Positions 35,655 to 46,862 of a DNA stretch of 64,000 nucleotides are shown one piece after another. This stretch comes from Meandrina meandrites. Its lineage: Eukaryota; Cnidaria; Anthozoa; Scleractinia; Meandrinidae. The stretch spans positions 23,596,972-23,660,971 of the forward strand of contig OY855914.1 in assembly GCA_963693305.1 (NCBI GenBank), read 5' to 3'. A program made the position numbers and the translations under genes. The notes below the pieces were generated by a model. It was not told the origin of the DNA. It was given only the letters and a program-made list of their open reading frames with translations, and did not search any database. How positions within the stretch are numbered: the first letter of the stretch is position 1; each line of letters begins with the position of its first letter.

Positions 35655-35982
35655 GTGGGGGGGGGGGGACTCCCATATGGAAGGGACCGGGATGGTCGTC
35701 GAAAATTTTGAATTTAACCCCTAAAAGAGACCAATCTGGGCGTGGCCGAAGCTTATGCAGACCCGTAAAAGAGTCTTTGTTTATGTGAATCGAGTAAATA
35801 TAACGAATCAAAATTCTTTCTTTTATGTTGTTTCTTTGCGTGCAACCCTAAACGAGACATCGACGGCTAAAAATAATGACATTTTTCCCAGAACACCCTA
35901 AGCGAGACCAAAATCCGAAATTTACACCCCTAAGCGAGACGACGAGCATCCCCGTCCCTTTGATATGGGTGTCCCCCCCGGG
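35655..35982 (+). mobile_element. gggactcccat foldback element, copy b
   Basis: Full-length relative of 33546-33937 with the same terminal and internal motifs; shorter because a central stretch is missing. Located between SOD copies 3 and 4. Confidence 0.8.
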
Positions 35983-36482
35983 GTTTCGCCCGAGACGGGC
36001 GCACTTTTAATGTTCTGAAGCGAAGGATATGTGTGTTCAAAGTTACTTTTCCGCAGTTTAACTATCGACAACACAAAAGTGCAAAACTGTAAAGTCAATG
36101 TAAAGTGTCCACCAACACATTCAAACGTTTGACGCGCCATCTGAATTCCAGCGAGTGTGCTAAAGACACTCGCATCGTGGCTTTTGTACATGATATATTA
36201 TAAAAGCAAAACAATCACTGCAGATTAAGAAGCAAAAACCTATTTATCTCTAGTTAGGGTTGAGTTAATATTCCATATTTCCTCGATACGCGTGAGATTT
36301 GTTTCACATCCCAGATTAAACGTCTAGTGCAAACAGAATATTATGCAACAGTTGGTAAACAACACACATGTAACACGCATTTCTTCGTCTGAAGGGAGAT
36401 AATGTCTTTGTACAATCGAATTTGCGTACAAAAGAAGGGCTCTGTTTTGCAGTGCATAGAAACCAATGAAGTTAAGTCTTAC

Positions 36483-36690
36483 CTTTGCGTCGAAGACCGT
36501 GAAAGCATCCAGCTTACCAAACACAACAAACACAACAGTCAGAGGTGGAGTGACACACAAAAGACTATTTGTGTTATTTATATACATGTACAGCTGTTAC
36601 AAAGAAATTGAATAAATTGTCATCTAAGATGCATACATTACCTCTGGTATGGGCACGCAGAGCGTGCCAGTGAGACACTACCTCTCTGCA
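36483..36690 (-). promoter_or_regulatory. Promoter and leader exon of SOD copy 3
   Basis: A GTAAG donor on the minus strand (first base 36482) follows a probable leader exon. The upstream block homologous to copies 2 and 4 runs from the gtgacacacaaaaga core (36550 on) through acaaagaaattgaat, tgcatacattacct and cacgcagagcgtgcc. The same order of matches in the other copies supports a shared, retained promoter. Confidence 0.5.
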
Positions 36691-37432
36691 ACCTCTAAAT
36701 TCATTCGCCTGCTGTAAACACTACCTCTATTGTTATTCAGGGCTAGGGGCATTGTTATGACCTGTTATCTATTGTTTCAAGAACCAATGAAGTAACTCGT
36801 TCCGAGAGGTAGTGTGCGTGCGCGCGCGAATTACCATGCTAACTCGTGCTGGTAAAAAAAAATGTTAAAACGGTGATTTTCTTAGAATGCTTAATTATCT
36901 CTCACACGGAGTGAAGAAATAATTATTACCATTCGATATATTTTGCTATTCCTTTTTCTTTGGTCTTGAGCTCACCAACTGACTCGCAAAAAAATTAGGC
37001 TGACGGCCGTACGGTTGGTCTGAAACACTTAAATTTCCAATGCTTTGTCAGACATGACCTGACTTCTTCAGGGAATTGAATAAACTACGCTGAAGAAAGA
37101 ACGCTAAATATTACGATTTGCTCATGCACATTACCGTCTTACAGTGATTTTGCTGCAAACATTTTTGTCCACTTCCGAAAAAAATGGCAGTTCGTTTCCT
37201 AGAGTTTTTGGAGAACGATTTTAAATTTCTGCTTCCCTCAAAAAGTAAGCTCGGTGGAAGAATGATATCACAAAATAATTATTGAACTGGGTTTTCGCAA
37301 AATATCGTGTTTTGTCAGAGTCTAGCTCGTACATCAAACCTAGGAGATCAAATATTTGTTGGCAAATAGTTGATTTGTTCGCAGCTAACAAATCTCAATA
37401 TTTTGCTCAGCCTCGTCCAATAGGTTTTGATA

Positions 37433-37616
37433 GGCCATTTCCGAGTTACCTTTTGCCTCTGTTTCAAAACGAGTCAACGTGCGAAACCATTCATGTGAAA
37501 ATGTGTTCCACCTTCACCTCCATTTTCATGCAAATCAAAGTCATTTTCATTTCAATGGTTGGGTTCGCAATTAGACTCGTTTTGAAGCTGAGGCAAAGGG
37601 CAACTCGAAAATGGCC
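37433..37616. mobile_element. GGCCATTTCCGAG foldback MITE
   Basis: Arms start GGCCATTTCCGAGTTACCTT / complement at right (gcaactcgaaaatggcc), with tcaaaacgagtc / gactcgttttga inside. Left flank is TA; the right flank has drifted (CATTA). It lies 3' of SOD copy 4. Confidence 0.7.
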
Positions 37617-37839
37617 CATTACGTAGTGTTCAAATACGGACTTCTGACTCATAAAAACTTGTTTTATTCAATTGCATCCATAATACAATTACACTTAAAC
37701 ATTTGTTTCTGTGTTGTCTAAACTTAGATATCTATGGTAAGCGGCATAGCCGGACAGCCAAAGAGTGACGTAATACTTCTATAGTTTTAACCAATCAGGT
37801 GCCGAAGTCGCAGATTGTGAATTCCTTCATCTTGATTGG

Positions 37840-40800
37840 TTAATTGATGGGATCGTGAAAAATAACACCGCATCCCAAGCGAGCGCCCGCGTTACCAGTT
37901 ATCAGGCTCTCGGCTTTCGCTGGTCCTGTGCCTCGACCCAGGTCGTCCGTTTTTTGATGAATCTGGGAACAAATGGAGGTAGCTCAGTAAAACATGTGCT
38001 ATTATGTCGGTCGATCCACAATAAAAATAATGATAATGTTATTAAATAGAAATCATGGAATTTTGAGGAAGGTTACTGGGTAACTTGAGCTAGTGGCCTT
38101 TTCGAAACAGTATCAAACTCTCGAAGCTCGAATCGTAGTCACTCTGTTATCATACGAGAAATTAAATAACGAAAGCTACCTTGGACAGTTTTTTTTAAGA
38201 CTGGCAACTGGAAAACATCCTAATAAAGACTTAGCACGCCTGAATAAAATCTCATAAATTATTATCTCTCAATTATTATAACCTTCGGGAAAATTGCTTC
38301 ACACTTTCTGATTCTCGCCCTCGCGTGTGGCTTTACCTCGCGCGAAATGTTTTTTCTCACGTGTTAAGTGCGGCCGCTCGCCTAGTCCTGACAATCCTGA
38401 GAAACACGAGGTACTGTTCGTAATGTGCAAATGTTACGAACGAAATAACATTACTATTATTTCCAGATCAACCATCATAGAAAATGACTTGGCATAGTCA
38501 GCAATCTAACTAGTGGTATGATACTAACGAGCTATAAGAGTACCACTTATACGTCTTACCACAAACGATCTGCCAATGACCGATTGCGGTCCGACAAGAG
38601 AAATGACATGATCAATTATCTGTGTGTTGATTACTCCCATGTAGTCTGCCTTCAGGTTTCCTAGGTCTCCAACATGGCTGTAAACAAGAAAAACACTTCA
38701 CTTATCTTGACTGTTCTAGAAGTGTATTTTAATCCAACTGATAGAAGGCGCTAGGTGTCATGTGACTAGTAACCTGCGATCAGGCAGTTTTCCCTTTTTT
38801 GAGGGGGGAGGGGGTGTAGGGAAAGGAGGGAGGGAGGGAATGATTGCTAATTATATCAATACTAGCATTAAAGACATAGCATTAAAAAGTTTCGCATGCA
38901 TTACCGTATTTGATCTTGAGGTCCGCCATGTGTCTTATTAAATGGATTATAATGACCACCAGTACTTTGGCACCCTGAAAGATAATTCACAGTATTTAAG
39001 TAAATTCTGTAAAACACTTGAACAACCGGCACAACTCTGCCAGACTTTGTAAGCCGCCACTTTGATAGAAGACATTAGCTTTGTATAGCTACGTACCCTC
39101 AAATTCGAATAGAAATAAAGTTTATGTGTGTATGTGTGTACGTCTCTATCTGCACTCTCCATTTAAACTGTTTCATGGTCTACTTATAATTTGAGATACA
39201 CTTACAGAGAAGACGTTAAAAGATATGGAAAAGCTGCATCGGCAAAGGCTTATATCAGGGGGATAGGAAGGTCTGAAACTTCCCACTTTCCGGAACTCCC
39301 CATACCCCACCCTCTGTGGTATTTCTTTTGTAAAATATTATGTAATGTTGTGATTTTTTCTCAGTTTCTCCGGGTTCACAAACCCCTCTTTTCTAGCTTC
39401 CCGTATCCCTCCCGCCCCTATTCTCCCGTGCTCCCTCCTGTCCCCCCCCACCATGTATCCGAGGCGGCGTATATTAACTGGGCATTTTATGGTAAAGAAT
39501 CAACCGATCAAAAATAATATTTAGCATGTAATAAACGGCAGGAAAATTCTTACGCCAAGCATAAGAAAAATGTACGTTCACTGATGGTTTGCTTTTCTAA
39601 GAGGCTTTGTAATCAAAGTTACAACATGCAACACGAATCTCTGTGGTATTACGTCATCAGAATAGCCTCCATCGCAGACGTTGTTTTGACTCGTCACGCA
39701 ATCTTTTCTCTCTGTTGGGGAGAAAAGATTGCGTGACGAGCCAAAAGAATGTCTGCTTTCGAGGCTAGTCATCAGAATGGAACTTTTCGGCTAAAATCCA
39801 AACGCCAAACAAAGTGAAGGAAGTAAACTCGAATCCTGAATCCCGAAACTTACCGTCAGTAGTGGTATCATTGCCCGCGTGGATATGGAAGCCATGTGTT
39901 GTGCAGGGAGAAAGACCCCGAATATACACACACATGCAAGTAGGACCACCATATGCCTGAAAAAAAAAAAAACTCGGCATAATCAGTAAATGAACCTTTT
40001 CTGGCTGCTGATAAAATGGAGAATTGGCCGAGAAGTGAACAGTCTCTCAGCCAAGGACACAATCCTCCAATATACCAACAAGCCACAAAAAATATTTTAT
40101 TGCTCGATCTCCGGTTAATTTCTACAGCGCGTTTTAACGCGGTAAAAAACGAAAACAAACCTACATTGATAATAATGGCGTAGTTGTGGGTGAAGTAAAT
40201 ATTGGTTAAATGGTTTAGCCTTATAATGTATGTTTTTGTAACACTGTGATTTGATTAATGAGTTAAACCTGAGAGGTTATAATTTGCTCTTTTGTTTGCA
40301 CTTCTCTATAAAATCGGGCAGCGGACATCGAATCGGACGGTCTTGATCTGATACCCGTCGTCCGATTTTGTACCACGTGATGTGTTTTATCCAATGAGCG
40401 CGCGCAGAAAATAATCAGTGGGTTATAAATGAATTTACTATCCACTTCCACTCCCTGGAGTGCAAATTATGGGCGGAGTACACAAATAGCGCGTAAAATA
40501 TATGTTCACTAGGACAGCAATATATGTTACAGGTTATCAGCACAGTCCTGTTATTCCTTCTAATCGTGCGAAAACCCCTTGGGGTAGCTTGGGTTGAGAT
40601 ACTTATCGTCTCTTTTAGGAGTGTAAATTGGCTAATTTGGTCTCGCTTCGGGTGATCACAACAAAAGGAATAGAGAAGAATAAAAGCGAAAATTTAACGC
40701 GTCGATGGGAAATCTGCTGCCCAGAGCCTCCACTTTCTCTCCTTTTGGCCAGCGATCAGCAGAAAGCTGGCCGCTGGCCAAGATAAACGAAGGTTCTCAG

Positions 40801-41792
40801 TCGGTTGGATTAATATACACATACTTGTTACCAGTCCATCTTACCGCTTGCGTCATCGTAACTTTTCCCGCGACTGCTTTGTCCGCGCCGGGTGGAGGTG
40901 CTGCGTTACGAGTGATATAACTAACAGCAGTTACAGTCCCTTGAACTGAAAAAAAAAGAAATATTTGTTTTTAACTATATTACCTTATTATAGGAAAATA
41001 AACGCTTCATGAAATTAACCTGAATTTGGAAAATTGGGGTTAATTTAAGTCGCGTTAATTTTTGTTAGCGTTAATTTCCGCGCCCTTAATTTAGTGGAGC
41101 GTTAATTTCATCCAAATTAACGCACCGCGTTAATTTGGATTTTTTTTAGTATTGTTTTGTCAGGGTGGGGAGGTGGAGAGGGGTGCTCTATAAAGTGTCA
41201 TAAGGAGGTTCAACCGTACTCTTTCACGTACCAACTTTCGTCAAGTGGCCAATGTCCCGACCCCTGGATTTCTCGAACCCTCCGGCCCGATAACCCGAAC
41301 CAAATCCCTAAGTCGAACAATACATTTTTACCCCCGTTGTCTCGAAGGCTCTCGATCTCGTCCCGGGAGCCCGGTTTTCTCAAAGATTTGCCAAATACAA
41401 GACTCTCTCCTGGTGTAATTCGTACATCATAACGATTCACACTGAATCTTTGCGTTGTATTGGCTTCGGCTCAGTTTTTGCTACACTTTCTATTTCTTGG
41501 AATTTAATCCCACCCTTTTGGTTCAACGTCTATGTTTGCAAACTAAAATTGTAAAAGTCACTTCTCATTTGCATTAGCCAGAGTGGAAAGACATAGACAT
41601 TTTCGCGTGACCTCCCCTCCCCTTGGATAGCCGTTTTACTGAGTACCTGGTCTCTGGGGAAAAATAGAAGACAAAATGCTAATTGAATATATATACACTA
41701 CAAATACCGTTCTGGCAAATCGTTGCAGTCGGTGCAGCGGATGTTCCTAGTATCATCAATCCACAGGCAAAGAGCAGTATTGGTGTGTCCAT
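37840..41792 (-). CDS. Secreted Cu/Zn superoxide dismutase, copy 4 (complete, divergent metal loop)
   Basis: Coding exons: 41792-41708, 40945-40845, 39956-39854, 38974-38905, 38677-38560, 37962-37840. Total 600 nt, 199 residues plus TAA stop. Signal peptide begins [20 protein letters not shown]. Cu and Zn ligands remain: [43 protein letters not shown] is intact. Two features set it apart. The residues after the Cu-binding HxH are AGND instead of E/Q-F/Y-GD, so the usually invariant Gly is shifted. Exon 3 also has three extra cysteines ([14 protein letters not shown]). It could be an active but modified enzyme or a partly relaxed paralogue; the open frame and intact splice sites favour a functional gene. 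Confidence 0.92.
38790..38845 (+). repeat. G-rich tract
   Basis: Several runs of three to six G (gaggggggagggggtgtagg, gggagggaggga), able to form a quadruplex on the plus strand. Intronic in SOD copy 4. Confidence 0.5.
39673..39758. mobile_element. Hairpin element with 21-bp perfect core arms
   Basis: Arms 39690-39710 and 39720-39740 (ctcgtcacgcaatcttttctc and complement) with imperfect extensions out to agac / gtct. Intronic in SOD copy 4. Confidence 0.75.
41030..41145 (+). repeat. GCGTTAATTT motif cluster
   Basis: gttaattt, mostly preceded by gc, occurs six times directly and once inverted (aaattaacgc) within 115 bp. Intronic in SOD copy 4. Confidence 0.65.
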
Positions 41793-41918
41793 CTACAAAC
41801 GTTTCAGAATTTAAAATGATGAGAACAGTTCTTTATCAAGTCCGTCTTGATAACTTTTCAGAACTTTGTATTAACTTCAATTCCAAATTTGAAATATGAA
41901 TTCCTATTGTATGATTGC

Positions 41919-42205
41919 GGGGAGGCGCGGTGGCCTAATGGTTGGCGCACTGACCGCACTGGACTCCGGATCAAGCGGTCCGGGTTCGAGCCCTGGCCGG
42001 GGCACTGCGTTGTGTTCTTGGGCAAGATACTTTACTCTCATAGTGCCTCTCTCCACCCAGGTGTATACATGGGTACCGGCGAGTGGTGAGTAAGTAACCT
42101 TGCGATGGAATTCTTTTCCCATGTAGGGGGGGAGTAAGAAATAATTCCAGTCGCTTTATGCTACTGAAAACGGCCGTTAAGCTCCGACCTGATGGGCCGA
42201 CCTGA
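41919..42205 (+). mobile_element. tRNA-derived SINE, copy b
   Basis: Same family: ggaggcgcggtggcctaatg, box B ggttcgagccctggcc, ttgttcttgggcaagatac body. The tail is deleted or rearranged relative to copy d (the tgctgggggtaaccctg segment is missing). Confidence 0.85.
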
Positions 42206-42364
42206 TCATTGTCTGATTGAATGCATGAAGAAACGCTTCTTGCGTGCTAGTACTCTAACAGAAACCATAATACTTATATGAAGCAACCTGTACTGGAAAA
42301 CATTGAAACGGACGTCCATTTAACTGGTACCAAAACTCGATTTTCAAACCCTCGGGTACGGCGA

Positions 42365-43115
42365 TCACCTGGACGGACTCCCGCATAAAGGGACTGGGAT
42401 GTCGTCAAAACGATTAAGGCGGGGTTCTACCTGAATTTGAGTGAAATTTTTAGAGATTTAAAGAAGGGATAGAAGAAAGAAAATTATTTTTCGAACACCA
42501 CCAGACAATTGACTCCAACACAAGAGCACCCCATTTTGTCAGGGGACTGTTTGTGTGTCCATCTACTAATTTTTAACTTCAAATTCTAATTTTGAAATCA
42601 CATTAAACTTCACCATTTCTTATTTCTCTAAATTTAACTAATCCATTGAGAAAACTATTTCCTCCCAAACATCCCCCAAAGCATTTCTCGTTCTAGATAA
42701 ATTTGACGGCTAAAAATACTGGCGTTTTGTCGTGAGCACCCCAAGTGAGAACAATCCGCAAAATTCACACCCCAACGCGCAGACTGTTGAACGCGGGGGA
42801 AAGAGCGGCGAGTGAACTGGACGCCAACGCAAAACGAGAGGAGCGAGGGGGTGGGGGCAGGGAACGAAAAATACCCCCACCCCTAAACTTGCACCAAGTC
42901 GCGAGCCGAAAAGCGTCGCGAAGCGACGACCGCGAGTGACCTAAACCGCGCGTCGAAGGACTTTGTGAAAGTATACCCCACCCCCTGTGCTTCGCGCTCG
43001 CTTTGCCCGCCGACTTTGTCGTGGTTTTTTTTTGCGATTAAAAATAGAGAGGCTGTGAGCCGTCTACACGTCGCAAAACGACGAGCATCCCCTTCCCTTT
43101 CATTTGGAAGTTCGC
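42365..43115 (+). mobile_element. gggactcccat family debris with inserts
   Basis: Left-end-like sequence at 42365-42420 (ggactcccgcataaagggac) and right-end-like sequence at 43078-43110 (acgagcatccccttcccttt). Internal matches (gacggctaaaaatactgg, gtgagcaccccaagtgaga) are at 42700-42770. The stretch between 42780 and 43075 is unrelated and purine- and CG-rich, so the copy is broken up. Confidence 0.5.
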
Positions 43116-43702
43116 CCTGTCAGTGGCAGAGAGAATATACACCAAGGCCCTCAAAATTTCCTGTTCTATAGATGCTGGAATCGTTTCTAGTGAGGTGTTC
43201 AACAGCGACAGTTGAAGTATAAACATCTAGCCAGAGAAAATAATCAAGCGTATCAAAGTTTACCACAATGTTGCTACAAAATGTAAATGTTTATACACGC
43301 AAGGGTGAAGGTTTTTACAAGAATTGGAATCCTGTTTTCCTCGGCTTCTTATCGATATATGTGTCGAGCGGTTCGACGAAAGGGTTAACAACTGACACTA
43401 CCAGGAGCCCAGCGCTGCGTTTGATAATGTTTTCATTTCAAGCTGGTTAACAAGCCTCGTGTTTATAAATTGATCAAATAAGACTCCTCTCGCGAGCTTA
43501 CCTTCCGTTTTGCAAGAGCGCGATTGTAACTGTATGAAGGCAGGGATGTACTCATGTAACAGACGGTGTGTAACACCCCCTTAACATATTTCTTTACACT
43601 TAACACTACATATATGTTAACAAACTCTCACTCGTGTATAAGAGAGGTGTTCCGTGTTTTGTAGACATAACAATTCAAAGCATGGACTTGGAAAAATCTT
43701 AC

Positions 43703-43860
43703 CTTAGCGTTGAAATACAGAGATGAACTTCCTCTTTGCGCGACTATCGGTGATCAAGAATCGAAAGCGTGGCACACAAAAGGCTGTCTGCGTTATTTTA
43801 ACTTGCATGATTTTTACAAAGATTTGAATTAGACATAAATTTGAAAGTGCATATACAGTC
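43703..43860 (-). promoter_or_regulatory. Promoter and leader exon of SOD copy 4
   Basis: A GTAAG donor (first base 43702, minus strand) ends a probable leader exon. The core gtggcacacaaaaggctgt (43769-43787, plus strand) and the distal acaaagatttgaatta match copy 2 closely. Further upstream the homology stops at a pogo-like fragment. Confidence 0.5.
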
Positions 43861-44159
43861 TAACCTGTATTTGGAGAGCATATTCGCTGGTGAATTTAGT
43901 GTCCGTTTAATTCAGGGTGTCCGCTTTAAACAGGTTCCTGCCGTAAAAAAGGTCTCGTAAGGTGGCATATAAGATTGAATACTTCTGAAATGATCACGAA
44001 CGTATTTCTTTTTGGATAAAAGTTTTGTATACAAAGATTACACCACAAGGTTTACGTGATTAAAACTGAATGAGAAATGACTGTGTCCTAATTTTTGTAG
44101 TTCAAAAACGTGAACAAAGAGTTATGTTTTATTTATGGTAAAAATTTCCAGACGTCTGT

Positions 44160-44272
44160 GGAGGCGCAAAAAAATAACACCGCATATCAATTAAGAGCCC
44201 GCGCTCCATGTTCCCAAGCTTCCTTGCGCTGGCTGACCCAGTCCCCTTTCCCAGTTCGTCTCGACCCAGATG
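44160..44272 (-). pseudogene. Relic last exon of a fifth Cu/Zn SOD copy
   Basis: Read on the minus strand this aligns with the last exons of copies 2-4: it begins after an AG with IHLGRDELGKGTG (compare [13 protein letters not shown]) and ends in a segment matching the ..GCGVIF.APxD tail. The region of the active-site Arg and Cys is scrambled (KLGNMERGLL in place of [11 protein letters not shown]) and no clear stop follows in place. No other SOD exons are seen between here and the DD3-3-like gene at 45310, so it looks like the 3' stump of a lost upstream copy. Confidence 0.7.
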
Positions 44273-44335
44273 AATCTGGTAACAAATAGGAGGATCCCTT
44301 CTCTAGCACGGTTGCCACAGGCATAAGTTTTCAAT

Positions 44336-44400
44336 ATTCCTCGTAGCTCAGTGGTTAGAGCGCCCAGAGGCCATGAGTTCGATTCCCGTCGGGGACTCAG
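44336..44400 (+). mobile_element. Third tRNA-related SINE head, second copy
   Basis: ctcgtagctcagtggttaga and box B gagttcgattcccgt are present but close together, so the anticodon arm is incomplete and this is not a normal tRNA gene. It is interrupted on the right by the 73-bp foldback. Confidence 0.6.
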
Positions 44401-44421
44401 AATTTTGCCCCAAGCTCCATC

Positions 44422-44732
44422 CTCGTCCCCATAGCCCTTTTCGTTTCTCTTAGCCGGCAGGGCCTTGGCACGAGAAACGAAGGGCTCTGGGGACACAGGA
44501 TTTCCAGTCCTAGATTCTAGGACTTCCGGACTTCACGTATGCAGTCACGATATTTCAAAAGAATGTATGAGAACGTCATGGCGTCTTTTTACTTCCGCTC
44601 AAGATTTCTTTGTTTCAAACGGCCAATCAAAAAAATTCGAATTAATTCAAAAATCCCATGTCCCCAGAGCCCTTCGTTTCTCGTGCCAAGGCCCTGCCGG
44701 CTAAGAGAAACGAAAAGGGCTATGGGGACGAG
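44422..44732. mobile_element. Perfect 73-bp inverted repeat
   Basis: 44422-44494 and 44660-44732 are exact complements over 73 bp, separated by 165 bp. Each arm is itself a hairpin: cgtccccatagccc near one end pairs with gggctctgggga near the other, with an imperfect stem between. It adjoins the third-SINE head and the SOD relic. No coding capacity. Confidence 0.9.
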
Positions 44733-45309
44733 AATGCCCAAGCTCGTGACAAATGATCATGAACATTTCATCTTTATCAGTCATTTACCGAGCTTAAAAT
44801 TTACCATATCTCATTATTTATTAGACACACCAGTCACAAATATTATTATATTTGAAAACAGTTTATTACAAATGTCAATGCAAAAGAGTCGTACAAAAAG
44901 ATTGAGACATTTAAAAACTTGATACAAAATTCATTAAATTAATTAACGGCAATTTCGTGGCGTTTGAAAGCTGAACCAGCAACATTTACTGGTGAAATAT
45001 AAAATCAAGATTGCAATTGACAAAACCAAATTGTTTCTTCTAGATTAATACGAAGTTATTTAATATTTATAGTATGCACTGCACATCTGCGATTTTTTGA
45101 ATGTTATGATTCACACAAGAAACCTGGAATCCAAGTGCTAATCTATCGTTGGTCATTTGTTTTATATCAAACATTATCTAACATAAATTTCACTTCGTAT
45201 TAATATTTTTATAACTACATACAGTGAAGGCGGTCAAAGTCAAGAGGTAAATAGATTATTCAATTTCATGTATTTTCACATAATTCTTTACTTTTCAATA
45301 CTGTATCCA

Positions 45310-46827
45310 TCAAACTTTTCCTTTGCATGAACGGCACCCATTTACACAAGACGTTTTCAAATTCTGCCATTTGTCCGGATGACGTCTGAAGTAAAACGTT
45401 GATCCACCAATCACAATCACTATGACAATACACGTGATCACTATCCCAGCTATAGCTGCTTTGTCAGGCACGGTGCGAGCCACGTAGATTCCACCTGAAA
45501 ATATTAAAAATATGCATTTTCAGTCAGAAAATAGTATGACTTCTCGAGCCGAGCGGGTCTGGCACCAGTCGTAATATCTTCGGGAAATGTTCGTTAACAA
45601 TCCGAACGCGTATGAAAATGAGTTGATTTTACGGTTGCTTAGGCGAGTATTACCAAAAACAGTTGAATGAGATCCCCATTTTCTTGACGTTAACAACTGA
45701 AAAAAGCATAAGCGATATCACTCAGGAAAACCGGTTTCCAAAGAAACTGCAACACTGCGTTGGCAGGCAAATGAAAAGTTTCGTTTTAAATAAACTAAGT
45801 TGTCAATGAAAGTAAATGAGCCGTCTTTGCGAATTTGGAACAAAATGGCGGTCGTATCTCCAATTTTGGAGGTAATTAAAGACCTAGTGAATCTGTACGA
45901 CCGCTGGAAAGTATAATATAAAAGTATCGTTGTCATGTAAGATAAAAAAAGAAAACCCTAGACACAGAGAGGAATATTTGTTTACACGCAGTTTCTGACT
46001 GAGCTACAAAAATATCCTGAATATTGACAGAGCATGGCACGATCAACTTTCTCTATAAACTTGAGCTCGATGTATTATTAAAAAATGCTTTTCCGTGACG
46101 CGGGCTTGGAGACTCAGAGTTTTGTCAAGAATGCATGGGCTCATTTGCGCTTTTGCCACCCAGAAATTTTGCAGGTTTTGGAATATTACACGCTGAAAAG
46201 TTCGCCGATTATTAAGGTTCACAAGCTCTTTAAGCATCTGGAGTCAATTCGTATTTAGCGCGATGCTTTCTCTGTGCAAGATCATATGCTAACTGAGACG
46301 CCAGCAAAGATCGCTCTTCAATTACCTTTATCAGTTTCTACAGTAGCGAAGCCATCTGAAACAGACGAGTCCACTTTGTACCAGGTCTTTAGATCCATGT
46401 CTTCTGAGGAGCGGAAAAACTGTATTTTGGACGTCGCACCAGAATCCACGTTCATTCCGATCTTAAACTTCTTATTTGTCTCTAACGTTTGTGGATTCAC
46501 CACTAAAAAGTCGCTGGCGTATCCGTGACCAACGCCCATCCTGCCTCCTTTATCATCGATCATTTTTTGCCCATCTTCCGCGGACATCAGCTCCAAGCTG
46601 ATTGACTTCAACTCTGTTAGAGCCTCGGATGTAAATGCGACGTACTGGCCACTTGAGGAATAGAAAAGAAAAACATATTAGAGTGCTGTAGTCACACAAG
46701 TTTAATTAAAGTGTTGCGTGACAACCTACATAGCAGGGCCCAGTTGTTCGAAGCGTGGATAACGCTATCCACCGGATAAATCGCTATCCAGCGGACAAGT
46801 GTTGGCAAAACAAACTACGCTATCCAC

Positions 46828-46862
<35 letters not shown>

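Noticed and set aside
44336..44400. tRNA gene
   Set aside because: The distance between the boxes is too short for a full tRNA and the sequence continues as a SINE body.
44191..44496. 101-residue minus-strand frame
   Set aside because: It crosses the SOD relic, a SINE head and one foldback arm; not a gene.
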